Shown: in pieces, positions 1-10,979 of the stretch
Layout of the letters: each line of letters begins with the position of its first letter
How positions within the stretch are numbered: the first letter of the stretch is position 1
Notes under the pieces: model-generated
The model's input: only the letters and a program-made list of their open reading frames with translations
Told to the model about the DNA's origin: nothing
Databases searched by the model: none
Program-made: the position numbers and the translations under genes
NCBI GenBank assembly: GCA_029641185.1
Contig: JAPWGK010000004.1
Span: forward strand, 1,984,001-2,048,000
Length of the DNA: 64,000 bases
Direction of reading: 5' to 3'
Source: Pseudofabraea citricarpa
Lineage: Eukaryota; Ascomycota; Leotiomycetes; Helotiales; Dermateaceae

Positions 1-30
1 CTCAGAAAAAAGGACTAGAAGAGAACTTAC

Positions 31-489
31 ATCGATGGCCAGATTCAGGAGATAGAAAGAGCATGGATTAGGACTGTAATCGGCTGGATCCTTTGATTGC
101 CTTCTCTGAATCGCTACCGTGGCCGGGCTCACCTTCAGATCAAACTGGCCCGAGGACATCATGGACATGAGCAGGTTGGCCATATGCACCAGTACCGAAC
201 CAACCACCTGCTTCGACACATCAAAGGACCAGATCTTGAGTGGCCGCTGCGGTCTCTCCCTCCATCTCTTATACACCAAAGCCAGCAACGCGCATCCTCC
301 TAGAGCTCCCTGCACGAAGATGGCGAACGGACCGAGGAGTTCGCATTCGCCATTCTGAGGCGGCGCAGGGGGTCGATCGTCTTGTGGATAATCGCCATGA
401 CTCTGCGAGTTGGAGACAGCAGTTGCTGTCGCTACTATGGCAGCGATTGTCTGTGTCGGCGAAGGGATATCCACACCGACTGTGGCCAT
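31..489 (-). CDS. STIMATE/TMEM110-like vacuolar membrane protein, 5' exon (partial, runs off left edge)
   Basis: Seen: 153 codons from ATG at 489 to a GTAAGT donor at 30; the rest lies outside the window. An in-frame stop lies 48 codons upstream and there is no ATG between, so 489 is the start. After a Thr/Ala/Pro-rich leader comes a hydrophobic segment (FAIFVQGALGGCALLALVYK), then RWRERPQRPLKIW and FDVSKQVVGSVLVHMANLL. Family knowledge: this order is typical of fungal vacuolar membrane proteins of the STIMATE family (yeast YPL162C, human TMEM110), polytopic proteins whose animal member promotes ER-plasma membrane contacts and store-operated calcium entry. The role of the fungal proteins is not well established. 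The exon length is an exact multiple of three, so the intron is in phase 0. Confidence 0.8.
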
Positions 490-2621
490 GGCATTCGCAA
501 TTGATGAGAGGACTGTCGGTATGGCATTCTCGAGAGCGCTGGGCTCCAAGCCCGGTGGTGGCAACATTAGCTAAGGTTGTGAGAGAGGAGGAGGCCTTCG
601 AGGCTTTAGGAAGAGAAGAGCCTCAGACAAGGCAGTCGAGCAAAGGAGGATTCTCGAGGGGTTGGACAGCCGACCGTTTTGGCTTTCGTGAAGCAAGTAA
701 GGTTATCGTGACGCAAGAGGCGGAGAATGATAGATTTCTAGGTTTGCACGCGCGCGGGCTGGAGGCTCCCGCAGTAAGAATGATCAAGCTGATGTGTTTT
801 TCGAGGACCTGCTCAATATAAAGGAAGAGAAGAGGCTGAGGATGCAAATGATGATGACGAGATGGAACAGGCACACTGCTTGTTCCAGGTTGAGGCTTGG
901 ATGCTTGGGTGCTTGGGTGGTGAAGATGAAGGCTTTGGGGGGGCTTTGGAGGCAAGCTTAGCCGCTAATTTAGAGTAGTCGGGGGCCGAGGGGGGCAAAA
1001 CAAAACGTGCCCAGACAGGATTGATTTGACCGTTGCATGTCTCAGATGCTGACGACTTTAAATCTCATGTGCCGATACTCGTACAATAAAGAAGTGTTGG
1101 CTGGGCTGGTCTGGTCTGGTCTGGTCTGATCTGATCTACTCTGTTACCATGCTGCTGCTGCTGTTTGTACTTCTGAATGGCCTCTCGTGATGTGCTTGCT
1201 GTACGACTCAGGTCCCCTCCACAAAGTCTTTGTCAGGTTAGCCTCTTTCTTTGTACGTACTGGATGTCTCATGTCATGACTGAGCATGTCTGGCCAATGC
1301 CGCAATGCCCTCTATCTCTGTTGCGAGAGCTGGTCTCGGAGACGGGAAGCCTCAACATTTCATCGCCTCCACATATACTCGTATATACAGGCTTGTCATC
1401 ATCTTATCTCTTGCAATTTACCAGTTGATCGACGTTAGAGAGACAATGAAACAGGGGGAGTTGCCAACGGGAAGGTTAATGCTCGCTACCGAAGTATCCA
1501 AAACTCCGGAGAGCCGTTGAAGTATCTTCAAATCCCCATGGAAGAAAAGAACCCTTTCTTCAGGCCTATTCTAGCATTCCTGTTTGGGTTAAGACACTGG
1601 CCAGATCGCTTCTGGATGCATTGGGTGTTGATACGTGGAACATGGCAGAGTTGCTATACTAAGCCATGTATGATAAGGTAATGAATGTCATGCCAAATCA
1701 ATAACATGGAAAGAACTCAACCTGGTCAAAGCCATTTTCAACTACCTGAAGGTACAAGTTTACATATCGCAAACCTTTTATTGCTTATACTACCCGGCTC
1801 TTTCACTCCACCAGCTCGCACCAAACTCCAGCCTCAAGCCCGTGCCATTATCTTAGCGGGCAACCCAGGCTTGCCTTTGCGAAGACAAAAGAGACATGGA
1901 CGACTGCGATTCTTTCAGCCACCATGACCTCCATCGGTTCGCAAGATGTTTCTCTACAGCTGACCTTCCGGATTTCCTTGATGTCTGGAGTTGCGAAGAC
2001 TAAGATTCCAACTGCCGAATAGTTCAATTGCCCCTCTCTACCATCAGTAGATTGGATAGCTATTCCTCTTCGGTGCAAGAAAGGGAAGCCTTTTTGATTT
2101 ACGCCCTTGCTAATCCAGTAGCAATAGCTAACAGAAGTAAGCCAATAAGTCATCTGCGCATAACATAGCCATTCAAGTACTCGAACCATCTACTATCAAA
2201 TTTTGGTGACCCACCTATCTGATCACCTGATCACCTTGGTCTGCACTCAAACCGCAGAAGACGAATCACAACTCACGATTTACAACTATTCGCAAAGTGC
2301 TTGCAGGTCCAAAGATTGGGAGGATATCCGAAGAAATCAAAAATCTCAATTCAGCTACAACCCCACCACCCTACCACCGCAGCAGTAACAAAGAATAACA
2401 CAACTCCTCTCCCTCACACCCTCTATGCAACCAACCCAGACACCCCCCCCCCCCCCCCCCCCCCCCCCAAGATCTCATCAATCATAACCCATGACAACAT
2501 CATCCACCCACCCAACCACCATACGCCTCACCCAAAGCCCTTATAACAATAACCTCACCACATCACACCACACCACAACCACAACCGTTATGCGAATTCA
2601 GTCGTGGCAGAGGCAGGGCTC
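490..2621. other. Intergenic, no convincing gene
   Basis: Upstream region of the STIMATE-like gene. It holds a short TGGTC/TGATC tandem run near 1110-1138, a CTG run near 1150, and an uninterrupted run of 26 C at 2443-2468. A 113-codon open frame with an ATG at 2189 (minus) resembles nothing I know and shows no exon context. Confidence 0.5.
2443..2468. repeat. Homopolymer tract of 26 C
   Basis: An uninterrupted C run flanked by CA-rich DNA. Such tracts are slippage-prone, so the exact length may be unreliable in the assembly. Confidence 0.9.
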
Positions 2622-2825
2622 CTAGTTTGGGCAAGACTAGATTTTGCACGACATTAGCCCACTCTCCTTCCAAGGTTCCTCGCACAGAAGAAAAAGAAGA
2701 AGCAAGTCCGTCCGACGAAGGAAAAAGAAGAAGAGAAAGAGAACGAGACAAACCTTTCCACAAGACCCACAAGTCTTCGAGCCATCCGACGCCGCACCAC
2801 AAGAAGGACAAGCCGAGCCGTGCAT
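2622..2825 (-). CDS. Putative 28-residue Cys-rich (CxxC...CxxC) microprotein, two exons
   Basis: Seen: ATG at 2825 opens 24 codons (2754-2825) that include ACPSCG and, nine residues after the first CxxC pair, TCGSCG. A possible donor (GTTTGT) follows at 2753. Splicing to an AG at 2637 adds SCPN and a stop (2622-2636). The 117-nt intron contains a CTAAT branch-like site. The product has five Cys in the pattern CxxC-x9-CxxC-x3-C, which would suit a small zinc knuckle or metallothionein-like metal binding. I recall very short Cys-rich proteins of this style in other Pezizomycotina but cannot verify a match. If unspliced, the frame continues into low-complexity Leu/Phe codons, which argues for the intron. 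A chance open frame remains possible. Confidence 0.45.
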
Positions 2826-3725
2826 TTTCTTTCTTTGTCTCGTTCTGGTCTTTGGAGGTAGATGGTAGATGAAGTTCAGAGGTGAGCAGTACGATGCAGT
2901 AGAAGTGATGGTAAGCAAGACAAGGTAAGGTAAAATGCCCGATTAATATACCCTCCCCTCCCCCTCACTGCTCATCATGCGATAAGAGAAAAAGAGGGGG
3001 AATCCCTCGACGGCCAATTACCTCTCACTGCCACCCGGCCTATCACCATCGGTCAATAGGAGATGAGCACCAGAGCACCAGTACAGAAAGTGTGCCACAC
3101 CACCTGCACACCGAGTAAATTTAGGCCCCGCCTGAGCCTGGCTAACTGCGGCTTGGGCGGTGCTGATGCTGATGGTGGGCACGCGGCGGCTTGGGGATTG
3201 GGCGAGGCCTATTATTCTTCTCTTTGCATTCCTGCGCGTTGATTGCCGAATGCGGTGATTAAACCTTCAACTTGCTGACAGGTATCCACACGTGACTCGA
3301 CATACCACCAACCCAATAATAGTATCATGTGACCACAGCACTCCAGTTAGTAACGGCATGGCCTCTGATTTTGGCAACTAGAACAACAGGTAATGATGAG
3401 AGGCCTAATGTAAGGATACAGATTCTAGCAGTCGATTACTCATATAGCGCCTGAGGCCGCTTGGGTAATTAGCCGATACTATATACTCCGTACTATCGCT
3501 AAGGAAGGAGAAAGAAAGACTCCGAGCAGAAGCAACAACTCTACTAATACACAAAAGGGTCTGAAGAGATGCCAAGTTCTGATAAAACAGCAATGGAAGC
3601 TTTAGCTAATGGTCAGCCTGGGGAGAAAAAAGGAAAAAAAGGAAAAAGGAATAACTGCAAAGAGACGAAGCCTATACAGCCTGCAGCGTGCTACAACAAC
3701 TATGTAAAACCCATCACCCTAGACA
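2826..3725. other. Intergenic, nothing recognised
   Basis: Upstream of the putative microprotein and downstream of the MFS gene stop. Mixed composition with several A/G runs. I see no coding frame with recognisable content and no structured RNA. Confidence 0.5.
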
Positions 3726-5399
3726 CTAGAGCTTGACTTGGAATCGAGAATCCGTGCGCAGCCTCTCGCCATAGATGTAGAACAACGCAGGGATAGGAAC
3801 CATAGCCAGGGCGACGAAAGCGAGCAAGCTGTTGCCCCAGCCATAGCCCAGAGTGTCGTACATATGCAAAGCGAAGAGCGGGAACGTCGCGGCAAAGATG
3901 GAGCGCGAGACGGTGATGGCGGCCATGGCGGAAGCGGCATAGATGGTGAACGAGTCTATCAGGTAGTTGGCCACGGACGCCAGAATTATCGTGAGCCCGA
4001 AGCCGATGAGCAGGGTCCCCAGCAGAGGTACGGCCCACTGGACTTGGTATTGTGCCGTCCAGCCATAGATGAAGAGCCCTGCGGGGATGAAGGGCGCTGC
4101 GAACAGGGTCGGAGGGAGTCGATATTCTGGTTTTGGCCCGTCGTCGCCGTTCTTTTGGGCGAGATACTTCATGATCCTGTCTGAGATCATTCCATAAGAA
4201 AACATCCCTCCTACCATGCCGATACCAATTCCGATATAGGTCAGTCCAACGGTTCCCTGATTAAAGTTGTAGTTGTTCTCGAAGACGAAGGTAAAGGTAG
4301 TGAAGAAGATGTATATAATAGCGTAGACGAAAGCGTTGTACACGCACAACAGGCCGCAAATGGGAGAGAGGAACAGGAGCTTGGCTGGACGCACAATAGC
4401 CCGGATAAAGAGGTCCTTTGGAGTGAGTTCTAAGTCGAGCTTGGAGCGTAGATTCATATTGCCGGTTTCTTTCCGCAGCCGCCTTGTCTTCCTCTGTAGG
4501 AGTACTGATGGGTTCGTCTCACGCATGATGATGACGCCCGCAATAGATACGATGCCTGTCGCAATAACAACGAGCCAGAAGAGCCAACGCCAGCCTTCAG
4601 CTTGGACAAGAAAGCCACCAGCAACAGGACCTATCACAGGGCCTACGACAACCCCCATATTCCAGACCATGATGGCAAGCCCACGTTGCTGCGGCGGTAT
4701 GATGTCCGCAACTGTGCCACCGCCGACGGTCATTGGAGCAGCACCAATCATACCGGCCAAAAACCGAAAGGCGATGAGCATGTTGAAATTGGTAGAGACG
4801 GCACAAGCGATGTTGAGAATGATGAACCCGAGGTTTCCCGCGTGGTATATGGTGACTCTCCCATACATGTCGGCAAGCGGTACTAGTACAAGAGGGCCAC
4901 TGTGGTTTGGAGCATTCATTAGTATCAAGTGGCAACCAAGCATACAATAGTGGATAAACTTGCGTTACATAACCAAGAAGGAAAATGGACACAACAAATG
5001 TTGCTAACGTTTGATCGTGAGTTTGGAACTCGTCTTGGACTTGCTGTACCCCAGGAGCAAATATTGTAGAAGACAATGGGCTCATGATAGTGATTGCAGC
5101 TAGGACACCTATATTCGCCCATTTCTTCGATGAGGGCCTGTCGAAGTTATCGTTAGCTTCTCTTCCACGTTCATGGTAGTCGTTTTCTCTACCTACCAGT
5201 TCTTAGGATTGGCTGGATCGTCAGGACCATCCCAATCGACAATATTTGGATCTGACTCTTCCGATGGGTTTTGGGCCTTCGCCTCGTCTTTCGACTCTTG
5301 CTCAGCCTTTGCTTCATGTCCGTTTGGACCTCGTTCGACATCTCGTTCCTGCTTGTCGCTGAGCGATTCGCCGCCATCAGCGCTAATATTCGAAGCCAT
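3726..5399 (-). CDS. DHA1-family MFS transporter (drug/polyamine:H+ antiporter type), 522 aa
   Basis: Exons 5197-5399, 4946-5137 and 3726-4899 join in frame. The protein has a long hydrophilic N-terminus rich in Glu, Lys and Ser that ends DGPDDPANPKNW, the usual lead-in of fungal DHA1 carriers. It then shows LADMYGR (loop 2-3 motif A), RFLAGMIGAAP, PQQRGLA and the antiporter motif C region (VVGPVIGPVAGGF). About 12 membrane segments follow, as in the FLR1/TPO families, which export drugs, polyamines or toxic metabolites across the plasma membrane. The substrate cannot be read from sequence. Intron 2 (46 nt, with a TACTAATG branch site) leaves about six more residues before the FGPL motif than in most relatives, so that junction is the least certain. 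The gene is divergent from a Zn2Cys6 regulator across 391 bp. Confidence 0.88.
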
Positions 5400-5790
5400 T
5401 CTGCTACGGGAATTGCTATGTCAAGACTGTGACTTTGTAAGGAAATGCTTGTGCTGTTAAGAAGAGGTGTATCCCAAGACAAACGAAAGCAGCAATTTCA
5501 AATTCTCGGTCTTCTTATTTGTAATGTTTCTCTCGCCCTTCGGCATTAAAATCAGATTGGGGGCGTATGTGTGCATTTATCTCCTCCGCCGTGATTGTCT
5601 ATCGCTTGAATCTCAAAGACACCCACGAGTCGGCAAATAATCACGGCGGAGGAAGTAAGCGACCAGCACAATTCGACCGCCGCAACCCAATGATCGCTAA
5701 GTGCTTACGGCTGAATTTTGAGCTTCCGCCGCCGGTCAGCTTTCTCCTCATCTCAACACTTCACTTCGAGTGAGCCAAGTACTTACTGAA
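5400..5790. promoter_or_regulatory. Shared divergent promoter of MFS exporter and Zn2Cys6 regulator
   Basis: This 391-bp gap is the only space between two start codons that face away from each other. It contains the 15-bp inverted repeat described separately and further CCG/CGG triplets near 5730-5745. Adjacent exporter-regulator pairs are commonly co-regulated in fungi; here that is inference. Confidence 0.6.
5582..5653. promoter_or_regulatory. Perfect 15-bp inverted repeat, likely operator
   Basis: TCCTCCGCCGTGATT at 5582-5596 is exactly reverse-complemented at 5639-5653, with a 42-nt loop. Each arm contains CCG/CGG triplets, the half-site recognised by Zn2Cys6 dimers, and the regulator encoded next door is of that class. 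Binding is inferred. Confidence 0.55.
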
Positions 5791-8123
5791 ATGTCTTCTC
5801 CGTGCGCGGCACCCTCGAATTACGTCCAATCTGAGACAAAGCGGAGAAAATTGCGGAAGGGTACGCACAGCTGCTGGGAATGCAAGAGGCGAAAGATGAA
5901 GTGTATATTTAACCCTCTCTCTGATCCCACCACTTGTAATGGCTGTCGACGACGGGGTATCGAATGTGTCAGTCAGGAGTTTTCAGAGGAGCCTTTGCTC
6001 TCCACCAACAAGACTAGTGATGGTACTTATGACAGAAGAGCACCTGCGACGCCGCTTAGTACAGATGGTAGAAGGGCGGACCATGGCATCGCCGCTCCGG
6101 TGCCAATAATCCCAGAGCCTTTAGGATACCTAGCCTTTTACAAGTCTTCCAAGGTTCGTGTTCCAGATTCCGCGATGATTGCTACTGACTGATTTCATAG
6201 CATGCCACTCTTCAATCCGTTACCCGTACATCAGCCCAACAAGGCAAATATGAGAGGCTATCTCGGTTTTTGCATGAATCGCTACCCTCGCGAGAAGATA
6301 CGGAGAAGATATGCACAGCCAACCGACACCCTTCTGTCCTCGCCCATGAAATACTGACCGCGCCATACATTGCTGGTACCCTTGACCAAAACGGCATGGC
6401 AACGCCCAAAACCTTGCTGGACATCCCCGAACCGGATACTCAACCCGTCTTGATAGCGAGGCATATGCTCCTACTCGCCACCCTCATACAGCAACTTCAT
6501 CCTGATGCTCAGAAAGAGATAAAAGGCCTGTCGGAATCGCTACGAGCCATAAGGGAGAGGCTAGTAGATCTTGCTGTTAGTCTTGTCACGACAAACGACG
6601 AACTTCTTGGTAGTATCGAAGGCATAGAGTGTGTGATGATTGAGAGTGTGTATCAGGCGAACATTGGGAATCTTCGACGTAGCTGGGTATCGAGTCGGAG
6701 AGCGATGAGTGTTGCACAGTTGATGGGCATCAACCGGTCAAATAATCAGGCACAGTTCAAGGTGCTTGACCCCAAGACGAAATACCATCCGTCCCATATG
6801 TGGTTTCGAATCGTCTTTCTGGACCGCTATCTTTGTCTCCTGCTAGGCATTTCTCAGGGTTGCCTCGACCGTAGCATGGCTTCCGACGAGCTGCTTGCAA
6901 AAGATACTCCCACGGGACGCCTCGAGCGAATACACTGCGTTATTGCCTCTCGGATTCTGGAGCGCAATGAATCCCACCCAAGCTCTCGTGACATTACTCT
7001 GACGCGAACCCTCGATGTGGAATTGCAGAGAGCAGCCAGGAGCCTCCCTAGCAAGTGGTGGTTAACACCGAACCTGGAAATAGACTCGAGTGACTCAGGA
7101 GTTTTGTTTTGGAACACACGGCGACTATTCGCGCAGATGCTTCACTATAACCTCCTTAACCAGCTCCATCTGCCATACATGCTTCGTTCCCTGTCGGCTG
7201 AGCGCAAATACGAGTACTCTCGAATCACTTGTGTGAATGCCTCAAGGGAGATGCTCTCACGCTTCATCGCGTTACGCAATTTTAACGGAATCGCCTGCAG
7301 CTGTCGCACCGTTGACTTTCTCGCCCTCATGGCCGCTATGACCTTGCTATTAGCCCACCTAGACAGCTACCCCTCGGAGGCGGAGAATCTCCTGGCTCAC
7401 CAGTATCACAGCGACCGCGCCATGATCGAGCAGGTGCAGGAGAATATGGAAGAGGTTAATCGCCTCAATTCGGATGCTCTGAGTGCGCAGAGCGCCGACT
7501 TGCTGCGCCGACTGGTAACTATCGAGGTCAGGACAGCAGATTCACATGGTGCCAGGAAGGTGAGCGTGCAGGAACCAGGGACTGAGATAGCTCTACCAGA
7601 TCAGGATGATGATGTCGCCGTGAGCGTGCATATTCCTTACTTTGGCATTATCAAGATTACCCGCGACGGTATGAGCAAAGAGGTTCCCAAAGCACAAGCC
7701 ACTAATACAACAACTGATAGCCTAGCTCAGTTGCAGGTAGCAAATAAGTCCAATACAATCAGCCCAGAAACCCTCCATGCAGGAGCCCAGACACGTTCAT
7801 CCAAACTTTCTGGGCCTAGCGAAGTTCCAAATGTTGAGGCCATGACACCGGTCGATACTGGCTATGGTCATGTTGAGGCTCCTTTGATGATGCCAGATAC
7901 TGGTACAGAGACTGGTGAGCAACCGGGGACGTTCCCAATCCTAGTCGCTGGCGTGAACGATGTTGCTACACATTTAGCACCGCAACCCTTATCCGATCTG
8001 TTCTTGCATCATGCAGAGTACCCTGGGTTGGCTGCTGGGACAGACGACTGGGCGTTCCAAGGCGTTGACTTGGCTTTCTTCGAGAGCCTGATGAGGAGTG
8101 ATTGGAATGAGGTTGCGGATTAG
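5791..8123 (+). CDS. Zn2Cys6 fungal transcription factor, 761 aa
   Basis: Exons 5791-6153 and 6201-8123, with a 47-nt intron ending CATAG. The DNA-binding cluster lies near residues 30-59 (CWECKRRKMKC, then CNGCRRRGIEC) and has all six cysteines, preceded by a basic KRRKLRK stretch. KYERLSRFLHESLPSREDTE is the usual start of the middle homology region; the region with DPKTKYHPSHMWFRIVFLDR belongs to the fungal-specific regulatory domain. The C-terminal third is polar and acidic, a plausible activation region. The first ATG after in-frame non-ATG codons is at 5791. Expected role: nuclear activator or repressor, most simply of the divergent exporter gene, through the inverted repeat in the shared promoter (inference). 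Confidence 0.88.
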
Positions 8124-8533
8124 AATATGGGTGGAGATGTAAACATGAACAACAGGTTGTGAAAGTTGTCTACCGATGACTAGAGGCACATCAGGATCTT
8201 GCTTCACATGAGCACTTTTTAGTGGACGTGAAGTAGACCGAATCAAGATAGTGACAACAAGACACCATTATATATTGCGATGCTCATATACTTAGGATTA
8301 TTTCTTTCTTTTACTTCTACCTTCTTCCCTTTTACTCTACAAGCCAGAACAGCGGCCGCTTTAACCTGAGCCGAGGGCGAGCATCTAATTGGCACATGCT
8401 GACTAACCGTGCTAGGTACCTAAGTACCTATGTATTGAGGATCTGAGTTGGCCTGCAGACCACAGTGAGGCTGAAAACTGGCCATGAATAAAGCCCTTCA
8501 AATTTCCCTCCTTCTCCAAATCCCATCGACAAA
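8124..8533. other. Intergenic, nothing recognised
   Basis: Spacer between the Zn2Cys6 gene and the HET gene, transcribed in the same direction. It contains a NotI-like GCGGCCGC at about 8352 and GGTACCTAAGTACC-type short palindromes near 8416. No coding content seen. Confidence 0.5.
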
Positions 8534-10979
8534 ATGCAGAATCACATTTATCGCCACGGTCTAATGCCAAAGAAAAGCAGCGATGGCCGGCGATGGTTAT
8601 ACTTCCAGAAAGACAAGCCCCGTCCTCGATCTCCGTACGACTATCAGAAAACAGCAATCTACCATAAAGTGCCCCAGAGCGGCTGCTGCGGCTTTAACCA
8701 CGCACCGTATAACTCCAGCCTCGACTTGGTGGATCAAGAGTCAGATGGAAAAGTTATTTTCACGGTGTGCACGACGGTAGAACATGTCAGGGTTGCCGCT
8801 GAGGTGTGCGAGTTTTGTCAGATCCTTTGGCTTGGACTTCAGAAATACCGCCAGACCTGGGAACCTAGATGTGGTGAGTATAACTATACCGACGGCATAG
8901 TCGACCGCATAGACGAGTTAAGTGAAGAAGAATATTATGCGGAAGTATATAACATATTGGCTCGGGAGGCTTGGCTTGCCATACATCCGGTAGATCTGGG
9001 CAAAATCATTTTTATGCTGTCTTCTAAAGAGAATAAAAGGTCTCTGGAAGTACGATTACTACTGGAGCCGCGAGAGAATAGCACCTGGGCTCGGATGCGA
9101 AGGTTGATGGTCTTAGACTTTCATACTATTGAAGGTATGTCTTTTCGCATTAAGAATAAGTGCCTATATGTTATCATTATTTACGTCCGCCTACTGTGAA
9201 GATGATAATGTTCTCTTGAGCACTTTCCATACAATGATTTTAGTGTTCTGCATCGGCTCGCTGCTAACATAGACAGGTAATCCAAGTAAGTGGAACGTGT
9301 TCGGGCCCGTTCCGCAGGTATGTAGAGAAGTCCTGAGCGACGAAAGTATCCAAAAGATATCAGGATGGATTGCAGATTGTGGTGAGCATCATGCAGCTTG
9401 CAATGCCATTGGCAAAAAAGTCCAGCCTGCCAGATTACTTCACGTCGAGCCGACCTCCAATCCGACCAGAGCAGCAGTACGTCTTCACCTCGCTGATCCT
9501 CATGTGCCGTACAAATTCGTCGCCTTAAGTCACTGTTGGGCGAACAGTAAACCAATCACGACCACGTCGCAGAATCTTCAGGAGAGGCTGCATGATATCG
9601 CTTGGGAAGAATTACCTCGCGTTTTTCGAGACACCATCCAACTATCCCTTCGCTTAGGTATCAACTACATCTGGATTGATTCCCTATGTATCATTCAGGG
9701 AGATGAGGTAGATTGGCTTGAAGAGTCGCCGAAAATGGGTGCCATATATGGAAGTGCTCACATCGTCTTCGCAGCGCACGGCCCTGACCTAGGTTTCAGC
9801 AAGGAGATAAATACATGCACAGCTGAAGACAACCACCCCAACACATCCCTTGTTGGGGACGCCAGTGTATTTGTGAGGTGTGAAATTGATCATGAAAACC
9901 TGGTCAATCCGCCGGAGGATAGGGATTCGTACTTTGGACGAGCATGGTGTTTTCAGGAGCGTCTTTTCGGATCTCGAATTTTACACTTTGGTGGCTCATG
10001 GGAGGAGATCTGGTTCGAATGTAATGTGCGGCTCCGGTGCGAATGCGAGAGGGTTAAGGAGCTAGAGGAAAATATGCAAAGCCGGCACGACGAGCTTAAC
10101 TCCGCTTGGAATCATCAGAAAGCCAGCTTTTCGCAGACTTTGCAAAATGCCAAGAATCTTGATCCATCTGAATCGTCCGATGAAGTCTGGCGGTTGTATA
10201 CTTCTCATTGCGAGACGTTTTCCTCGCAAGGACTGTCTAATCCGCAAGACACTTTGCTAGCTCTATCCAGCCTCGTCGACAAGGTGAGCCCTTACCTGGG
10301 CCGCTACTTTGCTGGTCTGTGGGAGCATAACATCCTGATCGGTTTACAGTGGGAATCTATAGATGGGCAGGACTCCAACCGGCACAGCCAATATATTGCG
10401 CCGTCTTTCTCCTGGGCCTCCAGGACCGGGGCTGTCGTGTGGTATATCTCAGATGAATATATCACACCCAATTTCCAAAAATGCAGTTACGCACAAGTAA
10501 TCGATGTTCATTGTGATACGTCTCCTGGGGCACCATTTGGGCGGGTGACGGGCGGTTATATCAAGTTACGTGGCTACACCACTAAAATGCAATTCGAAGA
10601 CGATGCGGGCTGCTATTCTCAAGGGCGCCTCAAGATTGTTGAACCTACTGCAGAGAAATCATTCTCAAATGAATCCGATATCTGCGAGCCCCTAAAGGCT
10701 CAAGAAGAAGAAGAAGAAGAAGAAGAAGAAGAAGAAGAAGAAGAAGAAGAAGGATGCTACGTATGTATGGACGCTGTTGAGGACATGCTCGAGGCCAGAG
10801 GCAAATTTGTGACGTGCCTCGACGTGATGAGAGACATAGAAGGAACAAATGGGTTTGTCTCCGCTCTGGTTCTCTTATCGGTAGATGGACAGCCGAATAC
10901 TTATCGTCGTGTGGGTTTCTCTACTATGACCAAGGACTTCTTTCAAGATGCGGAGCTTACAAGTGTCACGATCATATGA
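8534..10979 (+). CDS. HET-domain (heterokaryon incompatibility) protein, 767 aa
   Basis: Exons 8534-9134 and 9277-10979. The intron has a GTATGT donor, a CTAAC branch site and an ACAG acceptor, and the junction keeps phase. The HET domain starts near residue 280 with FVALSHCW and continues through PRVFRDTIQLSLRLGINYIW, IDSLCIIQ and the GRAWCFQERLF segment near the domain end. Its N-terminal part is the usual Cys-containing leader with CEFCQILW. HET proteins trigger regulated cell death after non-self fusion and are often polymorphic. A run of about 17 Glu encoded by a GAA repeat sits near residue 680 before the C-terminus. The polypeptide has no stop or frameshift, so it may be functional. 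Any partner gene is unknown; the closest large accessory gene is the ATPase-DUF3883 gene 4.4 kb downstream. Confidence 0.87.
10702..10752 (+). repeat. GAA trinucleotide repeat coding poly-Glu in HET gene
   Basis: An almost perfect (GAA)n run of about 50 nt lies inside the coding sequence and yields roughly 17 consecutive Glu. It changes length by whole codons, so allelic variation would not break the frame. Confidence 0.9.

Noticed and set aside
1848..2189. 113-codon minus-strand frame with ATG
   Set aside because: No known motif and no supporting context.
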